From contig JAOZSS010000095.1 in NCBI GenBank assembly GCA_029939545.1, forward strand, positions 1 through 8,810: a stretch of DNA of 8,810 nucleotides. Direction: 5' to 3'. A program made the position numbers and the translations under genes. The notes beneath the pieces were generated by a model. It had not been told where the DNA came from, did no database searches, and was given only the letters and a program-made list of their open reading frames with translations. Source of the stretch: Kiritimatiellia bacterium (GTDB lineage Bacteria; Verrucomicrobiota; Kiritimatiellia; UBA8416; JABMPJ01). Positions 1 to 6,348 of this stretch are shown piece by piece (the stretch's first letter is position 1; the number at the start of each line of letters is the position of its first letter).

Positions 1-70
1 CAATTGATCAACCCGTGCTGCTCAACCAAGAAATTTCAAATATATTTGGCTAGGTTTTGGGTGGGAGGTG
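1..70. other. AT-rich flank downstream of the minus-strand operon
   Basis: No gene is visible here. The stretch is much richer in A and T than the rest of the window and holds short perfect palindromes: CAATTG at 1-6, TTGATCAA at 4-11 and CAAATATATTTG at 37-48. It lies just past the stop codon (TAA on the minus strand, 71-73) of the membrane protein gene, so it may contain the end of that transcript or the control region of a gene to the left. The stems are AT-only in the centre and no run of T follows them, so I do not call a terminator. Confidence 0.4.
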
Positions 71-2443
71 TTAGTCGGCAGCGCGACAGATCACGGCAGA
101 GCCGAGGACCAGCAGTGCGGCGATCATGAGGACAGCCAGGAGACCGCAGGCACCATCCACTCCCAGCACGGGCAGGAGCACGACACCGATGAGCAGGGCG
201 CCGAGGGCGGCGCCAAGGTGGTCGGAGGCGTCGGTGACGGTGCTGGCGTTGCCGAGTGAGCCGCCGGCGTCTGTGAAGATGAGATTGGCGGAAGGAAAGG
301 CGGCGCCGGTCAGGAACCCCAGCCCGGCCACCATAAGATAAAAGCTGGCTTCAAGACCCATGCCGAAAACCGGATGTCCCATACAGCGGTAGGTCAGCAA
401 CATCATGCGGGGTACGGCGAGAGCACCCAGCAGCAGGGCTCCGAGAATGGCAAACAGCCCCCCCCACCCCCACGCCGCGCCACGTCGACAGAGTGCGTGT
501 CCGGTCGGCGCACCCACCACCAGTCCCAGCATGAACGCGGCCACGATCACACCCATGCACGCGTAGATGTATCCGTAGAGGCCCTGGAACACCATCACCA
601 GCAATACTTCCATCGACATGCTGAAGAAGCCGATGGAGGCCAGAACCACACCGCTCAAACCGCGGACCCAGACGCCACGCGCCCTTTCACTCCCCCGGAG
701 CCGCAGCAGCCAGCCGACAAGAAGGGCCACGCCTGCTGCGGCGAGCAGACCCACGCCTGCACGACTGGGCCTCAGTTGTTCCACAGCCCCCAACACGCGC
801 TCCAATCCTGACCCGCTGAGCTGACTCCACAGTCTCAGGTTCGCAAAGCAGGCGGCCGGTCGCGCCACACGGTTCTCCTCCACATCGGCCTCCCTGAAGC
901 GTTGCTCTGTGAGCTCGGTCTTGGCCGGATCAATCTCATCGGCGCCGAGAAACCATTCGGAATGGAAGTACGTCGTCGCAAGCTCCGCCGCCCGACTGCG
1001 CCGATAGAGAATCTCGCGATCAAACGTAATGCGCTGAGAGCCATCGGGCAGAACGGATTCTCTACCTGCGAAGAGACGGGAGTGACTCGCCGCCGTGGCT
1101 TTGACCACCGGGAAAACATGATTCAGCGCCTGGTAGACCACTCCGCCGGCCTCCTGCGCCTCCGATTGGAGCCGAACCGATGCCGTGACACCGGTGATGA
1201 CGATGCCGCCCCGCGAAAGAATCCGTTTCAGGCTTTCATAGAACTCGATGGTGTAGAAGCGGTTGGCGCCGGATGTCGAGGGTTCGTGCGCGTTGACCAG
1301 AATCACGTCGAATGGTCCAGCGGCCTGTTGCACGTAGCGTACTCCGTCGGCAACCACATGCGTGACGCGCGGATCCAGCAGGGCGCGATCGACAGCTTCC
1401 GCCGCCACGCCGCGTACCAGCTCCACGATGCCGGGGTCCAGCTCAACGAAAACCACTTCCTCTACGGGGTATTTCAGAAGCTGCGGAATATCCCCCACGG
1501 GATTGCCGCCCAAGACGAGTATCCTTCGCGCCTCCGGGTACATTCCCATCAGGGGATGGATAGCGTGTTCATCGCTGATCTCGTCCGGAAAAACAAACAG
1601 GGGCTTTCCGTCCCCGTAGAGCGCGTACTGTCCCTGCCGTTCGGTCAGCGCCAGGTTCTGATAGACCGTATCGCGTGAGTCCACCAGCCGGACAGCGGCC
1701 GACCCGGAGTCGCCGCCCAGAATTCCGAACCCTTCCCAGCGTCGCTGGATGAACGGGGTCTCCCAGCCCGCCAGCCAGTCGGTCGCCATCAGACCTACCG
1801 CCAGGAGAAGCGCCACCGACCTCAGCACCCGACGAAACAGGCGGCCGGGCGCCAGGCAGCTTCCGGCGAAGATGCCCACCACGCCCGCTATCGCCACCAC
1901 CTGTAGCGGCGAGAGTCGGGGCAAGAGCACGAACGTCAGAACCGCACCGCCCACCATGCTGCCGAGGGCTTCCGCAGTATAGACCCGGCTCACGGCGCCG
2001 ACCACATCCTCGTCCACCCGACGACGGTCCTTTACGCCCCATTCGCACGCAAGCGGAAAGAACATCCCGATGCCCGCACAGCTGGGTAGACAGACAAGAA
2101 ATACGACCCCGAGCATGGGTACGAAGGGAACGTATTCGCCCACCCCAACCCCCAGCACCAGGCGCACCCCGCGCAGGCACCAGACTTGGACAGGAAGCAC
2201 GCAGGCCACCGCGATCGGCAAGAGATAGAGCAGATGGCGCGTCCACACACGAAAACGGCTATCGCGACGCAGCAACCGCGTGCCGAAGGCGCCCGTCCCC
2301 ACGCAGAACAACCAGCAGGCCATGATAGCACCGAAGCTGAGCTCGTTGCCGTGGAACACAACCAGCATTTCGCGCAGCAACGTCACCTGCGCCAGCACCG
2401 CGAAGATGCCGAGGGCAAACATGGCTGGCAGGATGCGTTTCAT
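71..2443 (-). CDS. Polytopic membrane protein with a spermidine-synthase-like domain
   Basis: This 790-residue protein is a 'fused membrane/spermidine synthase' type. Hydrophobic helices fill about residues 5-220, a soluble Rossmann-like domain about 240-480, and a second helical block about 560-785. The soluble core aligns by eye with the aminopropyltransferase/SAM-methyltransferase fold: LVLGGNPVGD (309-318) sits at the nucleotide loop, VELDP (333-337) is the acidic strand that normally binds the ribose, and FDVILVNAHEP (378-388) is the active-site strand, followed by ANRFYT (393-398). True spermidine synthases have a GGGDGG-type loop and an Asp in the DS(S/T)DP stretch; here the loop has Asn-Pro and the Asp position is Asn384. 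Classical polyamine synthesis is therefore unlikely, and the real substrate is unknown. The gene starts 12 nt after the AMMECR1 stop, so it is very likely cotranscribed with it. No good Shine-Dalgarno lies close to the ATG; GGAGAAG inside the end of the upstream gene is about 15 nt away, suggesting translational coupling. Confidence 0.87.
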   Translation of the reverse strand: MKRILPAMFALGIFAVLAQVTLLREMLVVFHGNELSFGAIMACWLFCVGTGAFGTRLLRRDSRFRVWTRHLLYLLPIAVACVLPVQVWCLRGVRLVLGVGVGEYVPFVPMLGVVFLVCLPSCAGIGMFFPLACEWGVKDRRRVDEDVVGAVSRVYTAEALGSMVGGAVLTFVLLPRLSPLQVVAIAGVVGIFAGSCLAPGRLFRRVLRSVALLLAVGLMATDWLAGWETPFIQRRWEGFGILGGDSGSAAVRLVDSRDTVYQNLALTERQGQYALYGDGKPLFVFPDEISDEHAIHPLMGMYPEARRILVLGGNPVGDIPQLLKYPVEEVVFVELDPGIVELVRGVAAEAVDRALLDPRVTHVVADGVRYVQQAAGPFDVILVNAHEPSTSGANRFYTIEFYESLKRILSRGGIVITGVTASVRLQSEAQEAGGVVYQALNHVFPVVKATAASHSRLFAGRESVLPDGSQRITFDREILYRRSRAAELATTYFHSEWFLGADEIDPAKTELTEQRFREADVEENRVARPAACFANLRLWSQLSGSGLERVLGAVEQLRPSRAGVGLLAAAGVALLVGWLLRLRGSERARGVWVRGLSGVVLASIGFFSMSMEVLLVMVFQGLYGYIYACMGVIVAAFMLGLVVGAPTGHALCRRGAAWGWGGLFAILGALLLGALAVPRMMLLTYRCMGHPVFGMGLEASFYLMVAGLGFLTGAAFPSANLIFTDAGGSLGNASTVTDASDHLGAALGALLIGVVLLPVLGVDGACGLLAVLMIAALLVLGSAVICRAAD

Positions 2444-2455
2444 GCGTTGCGGAGT

Positions 2456-3184
2456 CTACTTCTCCAACACTACACTCGAGAACACTTGAAAACTTACGCC
2501 TTCACGCCATGCATCGGCGGACAGACCCGCTTTCTGGCTGAGCGAGGAGAGGGTCTGTTCGACGGTCCACTTCTGCTCCACAGCCACCTCGGGCAGGTAG
2601 ACCGCGCGGTTCATGCCCTTGCGCATAATAATCCCGTGTTCGCCGATCTTGAACGCGTCGATCGAAGCGATGTCGACGATGGGACTGAGAATTGAGATAT
2701 GCACCTCGAGCTTCTTCAGTTCCTCCGGTTTGACCGGGGGGATGCGGTAGTGGTTGATGGCGGCGTTCAGGGGGTTAGGGTGCACCGATTCGTAGCGCGG
2801 CGCCGCGGGCGCCAGCGACCCGATACAGCCACGCAGGCGTCCGCCAATCTTCAGCGTCACGAACGTCGCCATGGGGACCTTGAGCTTATCGGTCAAGACA
2901 TAGGCACCTTTGTCGAAGGTGCCCTTGCGCCCTGCCACACACCAGTCCAGCGTATCCATGGCGATGGCAAACAGCGTCTCTTTTTCCTGGTCGGTCAAAT
3001 TGGGCGACCATTCCCCGCTCCGTATCTCTTTCACCTTCGCCTCCTTCTTAAGTTCTGCCTGCACCATCCGCACCAGGTCACCCTTCTCCGTCGGCGACTC
3101 GAGGACGGGAGCGGAGAGTGCGGCGACGGTGGCGATCAGAAGTATCGCCGCCGAGATCCTTGGTAGACTTCCTCGTTCTCTCAT
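2456..3184 (-). CDS. AMMECR1-domain protein with N-terminal signal/anchor
   Basis: The product belongs to the AMMECR1 family (the 'A' component of the AmmeMemoRadiSam set in prokaryotes), whose biochemical role is not settled. Counting from the start chosen here (242 residues), the family hallmark LRGCIGS is at 117-123, preceded by ATFVTLKIGG. Further family blocks follow: NAAINHYRIPPVKPEEL, then EVHISILSP, then GIIMRKG-NRAVYLPEVA, and the C-terminal LSQKAGLSADAW. I chose the ATG at 3184-3182. It is followed by a positively charged start and a hydrophobic run (about residues 9-26, RISAAILLIATVAALSA) typical of a signal peptide or anchor, with GAGAG about 11 nt upstream. The frame stays open to an ATG at 3253, but those 23 extra residues are only the translation of the heptamer repeat. 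Most AMMECR1 proteins are cytoplasmic, so an export signal is unusual. No Memo or radical-SAM partner gene is in the window. The gene is first in a two-gene operon with the spermidine-synthase-like membrane protein. Confidence 0.92.
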   Translation of the reverse strand: MRERGSLPRISAAILLIATVAALSAPVLESPTEKGDLVRMVQAELKKEAKVKEIRSGEWSPNLTDQEKETLFAIAMDTLDWCVAGRKGTFDKGAYVLTDKLKVPMATFVTLKIGGRLRGCIGSLAPAAPRYESVHPNPLNAAINHYRIPPVKPEELKKLEVHISILSPIVDIASIDAFKIGEHGIIMRKGMNRAVYLPEVAVEQKWTVEQTLSSLSQKAGLSADAWREGVSFQVFSSVVLEK

Positions 3185-3198
3185 AGCTTCGTACTCTC

Positions 3199-3294
3199 GC
3201 TGAACGCCCAGCAGCCAACACTCAACATCCAACTCCCAAGTGGTTGGCCTCACTTGTACGTTGTACGTTGGGTGTTGGGTGTTGGGTGTTCAGC
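3199..3294. repeat. Inverted repeat built of 7-bp units (heptamer palindrome)
   Basis: Two arms, each of six heptamers plus two bases, face each other around an 8-nt loop (3243-3250). The left arm (3199-3242) reads GCTGAAC, GCCCAGC, AGCCAAC, ACTCAAC, ATCCAAC, TCCCAAG, then TG. The right arm (3251-3294), read on the other strand, is GCTGAAC, three copies of ACCCAAC, GTACAAC, GTACAAG, then TG. I count 35 of 44 positions identical between the arms, with three more able to form G-U pairs in a plus-strand RNA. The consensus is NNCCAAC. It fills most of the gap between the divergent AMMECR1 and prenyltransferase-repeat genes. As RNA it would fold into a long hairpin in the 5' leader of either gene, depending on where transcription starts. 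Confidence 0.9.
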
Positions 3295-3356
3295 TGATCT
3301 CCTCCTAATACACTCTCCCTCTGCCACGTATTTACACAAAAGAGAGGACCCTGACC

Positions 3357-4520
3357 ATGAAACATTCTGCCCTGACCCTAACCCTTCTCCTGTGCCTGCT
3401 GGCCCCGCTGTGCGATGCGTCTGCTGCCGAGGTCGGTATTGTCTCGAAATATGCCCCTACCGGGCAGCTCGACCCCTCGCTGCGCAACGAGGTGACGGCG
3501 GCGATTGACCGGAGCTTGAGCTGGCTGGCAACCAAGCAGCGCGAGGATGGCGCGTGGTCGAACAACATGTTCCCAGCCCTGACCGCCCTCGTGGTGCAGT
3601 CCTATGTCGCGAGCGAGCATCCTGATCGGGCGAAGGTGCTTCCCCGTGCGTTGAAATTCATTACGTCCTGCGTCCAACCGGACGGCGGCATCTACGTTAA
3701 CGTGCCCGGCCGCAAGGGTGGCGGACTCAGCAACTACAACACCGCGATCTGCATGACCGCGCTGTATGCCACGGGTGATGACACCTATCTGCCGATCGTT
3801 CAGGATGCCCGCGCGTTCGTGGCGGGCGGGCAGCATTTCGGGGGTGACGACTATCACGGTGGATTCGGCTACGACAAATCGACCGGCCGCTCCTACACCG
3901 ATCTGCTCAACACCTTCTACGCGACCCAGGCCATGCGCATGACCCAGGCGGTCGAAGACAAACGCCCGGCCGGCGAGAAGCGGGTCGACATCGACTGGAA
4001 AGAGACGGCCAAGTACATCAGCAAGCTGCAAAACCCTCCCGGCACGGGCGACGAGGCGGGCGGCTTCTTCTATAACCCGAGCGATCCCAAGGCCGGCACC
4101 ACGACCAACGCCGCGGGCAAGGTGACGTTCCGCTCTTACGGAAGCATTACGTACGCCGGGCTTCTCGCCCTGATCTACGCCGACGTGTCGCGCGACGATC
4201 CACGCGTCCGGTCGGCATTCGACTGGTCGGCCAAGCACTGGACGCTCGATGAGAACCCCGGCATGGGGGAACAGGGCCTCTACTTCTTTTTCAACGTCCT
4301 GACCCGCAGCCTTGATGCCTACGGCCAGGATCTCGTGCCCAGCGAGGGCGGCCAGATGATCGACTGGCGCATCCAGCTCGCCCGTCGACTCGTCGCGATA
4401 CAGAAGGTGGACCCCGACACCGGCGGCGGCTACTGGATCAACGACACCGGCCGCTTCTGGGAAAGCGACCCCGTCCTGGCCACCGCCTACACCCTCCTCG
4501 CCCTGCAGCTTACGCTGTAA
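3357..4520 (+). CDS. Secreted prenyltransferase/squalene-oxidase-repeat protein
   Basis: The product is a 387-residue exported protein of the terpenoid cyclase/protein prenyltransferase alpha-alpha barrel type. Residues 1-24 form a signal peptide (short charged start, Leu-rich core, ASA-A cleavage region). The mature part shows repeated helical hairpins, each ending in a Gly-aromatic turn: SLSWLATKQREDGAWS (53-68), ALKFITSCVQPDGGIYV (98-114), HGGFGYD (167-173), ISKLQNPPG...GGFFYN (221-240), GEQGLYFFFN (304-313) and LARRLVAIQK...GGGYWIN (341-362). I see no DxDD proton-donor motif of squalene-hopene cyclases, so it is probably not a triterpene cyclase; such secreted repeat proteins have no assigned reaction. 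The start is supported by GAGG at 3344-3347, nine bases before the ATG. It is divergent from the AMMECR1 operon and separated from it by the heptamer palindrome. GC-rich codon use resembles that of the rhaA region. Confidence 0.86.
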   Translation: MKHSALTLTLLLCLLAPLCDASAAEVGIVSKYAPTGQLDPSLRNEVTAAIDRSLSWLATKQREDGAWSNNMFPALTALVVQSYVASEHPDRAKVLPRALKFITSCVQPDGGIYVNVPGRKGGGLSNYNTAICMTALYATGDDTYLPIVQDARAFVAGGQHFGGDDYHGGFGYDKSTGRSYTDLLNTFYATQAMRMTQAVEDKRPAGEKRVDIDWKETAKYISKLQNPPGTGDEAGGFFYNPSDPKAGTTTNAAGKVTFRSYGSITYAGLLALIYADVSRDDPRVRSAFDWSAKHWTLDENPGMGEQGLYFFFNVLTRSLDAYGQDLVPSEGGQMIDWRIQLARRLVAIQKVDPDTGGGYWINDTGRFWESDPVLATAYTLLALQLTL

Positions 4521-4528
4521 ACACTAAT

Positions 4529-4586
4529 CAAGAATGGAGCCCTCGTCTCCCGCAAGAGCAAGCCAATCAGTTCATTCTTGCGGGGG
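4529..4586 (+). promoter_or_regulatory. Two competing stem-loops between the repeat protein gene and the toxin-antitoxin module
   Basis: CCCGCAAGA (4549-4557) is a perfect inverted match to TCTTGCGGG (4576-4584), an 18-nt loop away, and can extend by a G-U and a C-G pair to 4547/4586. The 3' half overlaps CATTCTTG (4573-4580), which is also a perfect inverted match to CAAGAATG (4529-4536). The two stems cannot form together. No U-run follows, so an ordinary intrinsic terminator for the upstream gene is not well supported. Other options are an operator for antitoxin autoregulation or an RNA switch in the leader. The hairpin ends about 26 nt before the antitoxin ATG. Confidence 0.5.
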
Positions 4587-4612
4587 GTGCATCGGGGGAG
4601 TAATCTCTTGAT

Positions 4613-4867
4613 ATGGAAGTCGCAGTACCAGAGGAGTTGCTACGCGGGGTGCAGTTGTCACCCTCGGAGGCATTGATCGATTTTGCGGTTGGGATCTACT
4701 CCGAAGGCAAGGTGACGCTAGGGCGAGCGGCACGCATTGCGAAGATGTCGGTCTCTGATTTCCAGCGCCTGCTGGGGGAGCGACGCATTCCCATGCACTA
4801 TGATGTTCACGACTTGGAGCAGGACCTGATGGTGGTTAGAGAACAGGCTGATGATCATAGTCAGTGA
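4613..4867 (+). CDS. UPF0175 family antitoxin
   Basis: The product is an 84-residue protein of the UPF0175 family, small DNA-binding antitoxins encoded just before PIN-domain toxins. The family pattern is clear: a helical start (VPEELL), then AVGIYSEGKVTLGRAARIAKMSVSDF (25-50), which contains a short helix-turn-helix, then QRLLGERRIPMHYD (51-64) and an acidic tail, DLEQDL (67-72). The N-terminal and HTH part should bind the operon's own promoter, and the C-terminal tail should bind and block the toxin; both roles are known for the family and inferred here. The start is preceded by a GGGGGAG stretch at 4594-4600, 12 nt before the ATG, a slightly long spacing. The reading frame overlaps the toxin gene by 17 nt, so the two are translationally coupled. 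Base composition is less GC-rich than in the flanking genes, consistent with acquisition by transfer. Confidence 0.9.
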   Translation: MEVAVPEELLRGVQLSPSEALIDFAVGIYSEGKVTLGRAARIAKMSVSDFQRLLGERRIPMHYDVHDLEQDLMVVREQADDHSQ

Positions 4868-5312
4868 CACCTCTCCTGTGACCTCGTTGCTGAGCATAGG
4901 GCGGATTGATCTACTGAAGGCTCTCTTCGGCAAGGTAGTTATTCCTACGGAGGTGCGCGCTGAGCTCCTGCGGTTTCACTCCTGCTTGCCTGACTTTCTG
5001 GAGTGTCGTCCGGTCAAAGAGAGGGCAAAGGTGGATGCTTTGTGCCTTGAGATCGACCGAGGCGAGGCTGAAGCCATCGTCCTCGCCAGGGAACTTGCCG
5101 CTGATTTCGTGCTGATGGATGAATCCATCGGCCGTCGCGTTGCGCTTCGTGAATCCGTTCCGGTCATCGGAGTGGTTGGCATCTTGCTCATGTCCAAACA
5201 ACAAGGCATGATCCGGTCTCTGGCGGATGTTCTGGATGCGCTTCGCAATGAAGCAGGCTTCTACTTGGCGGATGCGGTCAGAGTCGCCGCCCTGGGGGCC
5301 GCCGGGGAGTAG
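4851..5312 (+). CDS. PIN-domain toxin, DUF3368 family
   Basis: The product is a 153-residue PIN-fold putative ribonuclease of the DUF3368 group, the usual partner of UPF0175 antitoxins. The acidic metal-binding residues expected of a PIN active site can be picked out: Asp6 in VSDTSP, Glu34 in IPTEVRAELL, Glu72/Glu74 in DRGEAEAI, and Asp90 in VLMDES, followed by the conserved RR and the PVIGVVGIL strand (104-112). All are present, so the enzyme looks active. It would cleave RNA in the cytoplasm when not bound by the antitoxin; the RNA target cannot be read from the sequence. The ATG overlaps the last codons of the antitoxin gene, and AGAACAGG just upstream gives only a weak ribosome-binding site, consistent with coupled translation. 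It converges on the rhamnose regulator gene. Confidence 0.91.
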   Translation: MIIVSDTSPVTSLLSIGRIDLLKALFGKVVIPTEVRAELLRFHSCLPDFLECRPVKERAKVDALCLEIDRGEAEAIVLARELAADFVLMDESIGRRVALRESVPVIGVVGILLMSKQQGMIRSLADVLDALRNEAGFYLADAVRVAALGAAGE

Positions 5313-5315
5313 TGA

Positions 5316-5341
5316 TGGTGCACCCCAAGCGCCCTGCACCA
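5316..5341. terminator. Hairpin between convergent toxin and AraC-type genes
   Basis: TGGTGCA (5316-5322) and TGCACCA (5335-5341) form a perfect 7-bp stem with a 12-nt loop, only 3 nt after the toxin stop codon and 26 nt before the end of the convergent regulator gene. The position fits a two-way transcription stop, but no T-run follows on either strand, so the call is tentative. Confidence 0.4.
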
Positions 5342-5367
5342 ATGATATTGCATCGTGATGGACTGAT

Positions 5368-6252
5368 TCACTGCCCCTGCTTCCGATACTGCCCCGGGGT
5401 GAGGCCGATGGTCTTGCGGAAGCAGCGGGTGAGGTAGTTGCTGTCTGAAAAGCCACAGTCGAAGGCGATGTCGGTGATGGTGCGGTTGGTGTGTTTGAGA
5501 CGTTCGGCGGCCTTCTGCACGCGCACGAGCATGAGGTGATCGATCGGGGAGCGGCCGATACACGCATGGAACACGCGCGAGAAGTGCCGCTTGGAGAGGT
5601 GCGATTTCCGCGCCAGCTCGTCTAGTGTGATCTTCTGCGCATAGCTTGCTTCGATGTGTGCGATGGCGTCACCGATGCGCAACAAGTCAACCGACTCCGC
5701 CGTCGGTCCGGCCGAGTAGGCACGCGAGAGAAATACCGCGAGCTGCATGAAGAGTCCCTTGGCCATGACGCGATAGCCGGGGTTGCGCTGCTCCGTCTCG
5801 CGGGTGAGCTCATGGATCATCTCGTTGACCTGCTGGAGCTGCTGGTCGGATAACTGTAGCCGGCTGTCGAAGTTGTGTTGCGCCCTGAACGCCGGCTCAA
5901 GCGAGAAGAGGGCATGAAAGCCGGGCAAGGCACGAATGTCCCACTCGTTCATGTTCAGCGCCCCCGGATCAAACAGAATATTGGCGAGCGCCAGGCGGTG
6001 CATGTCACGGTACTCATGCTCATGATGCTGCGTGATCACAAAGACATCACCGCTCCTAACAGGGAAGGCCTGCGCCCCAATCACATGCATCGCGGCACCT
6101 CTCGTAATAATGACAAGTTCATCGAAGGCATGGCTGTGCAGAGGAAACACCGGCTGAGGATCCCGGATGTGGACCTGCATCGGCAGCGTCGCATCCGCGA
6201 AGTAGTCCTTCTTCGTCAGTAGGTGCGCAGAATCGAGCGGATGACTGGCCAT
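5368..6252 (-). CDS. AraC-family regulator, RhaR/RhaS-like, of rhamnose genes
   Basis: The product is a 294-residue activator with an N-terminal cupin sugar-sensing domain and a C-terminal pair of helix-turn-helix motifs. The N-terminus (LLTKKDYFAD, 11-20) and the cupin block FPLHSHAFDELVIITRG (36-52), then RSGDVFVI (66-73) and LALANILFDP (87-96), recall E. coli RhaR and RhaS. The DNA-binding domain has ITLDELARKSHLSKRHFSRVF (208-228) and the second motif TITDIAFDCGFSDSNYLTRC (258-277), followed by the usual PGQYR ending. It is divergent from rhaA with 96 nt between them, the standard arrangement for a regulator binding L-rhamnose and activating its neighbour; the ligand is inferred from this context. 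No Shine-Dalgarno is visible before the ATG at 6252. On the minus strand a TTGACG lies at about the distance that would put transcription start near the ATG, so a leaderless message is possible but unproven. Confidence 0.93.
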   Translation of the reverse strand: MASHPLDSAHLLTKKDYFADATLPMQVHIRDPQPVFPLHSHAFDELVIITRGAAMHVIGAQAFPVRSGDVFVITQHHEHEYRDMHRLALANILFDPGALNMNEWDIRALPGFHALFSLEPAFRAQHNFDSRLQLSDQQLQQVNEMIHELTRETEQRNPGYRVMAKGLFMQLAVFLSRAYSAGPTAESVDLLRIGDAIAHIEASYAQKITLDELARKSHLSKRHFSRVFHACIGRSPIDHLMLVRVQKAAERLKHTNRTITDIAFDCGFSDSNYLTRCFRKTIGLTPGQYRKQGQ

Positions 6253-6348
6253 GGCTAGATCGTGCTATAACTCGGCGGAATCGTCAAGGCGGACGCGATC
6301 CCAAGCTGCTATGGTTCCGCCATTACTTTTTCAGGAAAGGAACACGCG
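6253..6348. promoter_or_regulatory. Divergent promoter/operator region with repeated GGCGGA
   Basis: This short gap must carry the control signals for both the regulator gene and rhaA. GGCGGA occurs at 6274-6279 and 6288-6293 as direct repeats 14 bp apart, and in inverted form at 6316-6321; the first and third copies extend to a 7-bp inverted pair, GGCGGAA (6274-6280) and TTCCGCC (6315-6321). AraC-type proteins often bind such spaced half-sites, so these are candidate operator sites. A TATAAC at 6266-6271 is a possible -10 element on the plus strand, with no convincing -35. The rhaA ribosome-binding site AGGAAAGG (6333-6340) lies 8 nt before its ATG. Confidence 0.5.

Noticed and set aside
902..1678. 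Open plus-strand frame of 258 codons
   Set aside because: It lies fully inside the spermidine-synthase-like gene on the other strand, is rich in Arg and His with no recognisable domain, and is a typical GC-rich shadow frame.
1569..2246. Open minus-strand frame of 225 codons in another register of the membrane protein gene
   Set aside because: Low-complexity Gly/Arg/Ser-rich translation, overlapped entirely by the clear membrane protein frame.
71..2443. Calling the membrane protein a true spermidine synthase (speE)
   Set aside because: The Gly-rich loop and the catalytic Asp are both changed and two large membrane blocks are present, so the polyamine reaction is not supported.
3199..3294. 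CRISPR array or rho-independent terminator explanation for the heptamer repeat
   Set aside because: There are no spacers between units, the unit is only 7 bp, and the hairpin sits between two divergent gene starts rather than gene ends, with no T-run.
3254..3508. Plus-strand frame starting inside the heptamer palindrome
   Set aside because: The start is a chance ATG-like reading of the repeat and the frame overlaps the signal peptide region of the real gene at 3357 in another register.
3378..4238. Open minus-strand frame of 286 codons
   Set aside because: It is antisense to the prenyltransferase-repeat gene, whose protein has a signal peptide and repeat motifs; the minus frame shows only biased Arg/Val/Gly-rich sequence.
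3357..4520. Calling the secreted repeat protein a squalene-hopene cyclase
   Set aside because: It is little more than half the usual length, carries a signal peptide and lacks the DxDD motif.
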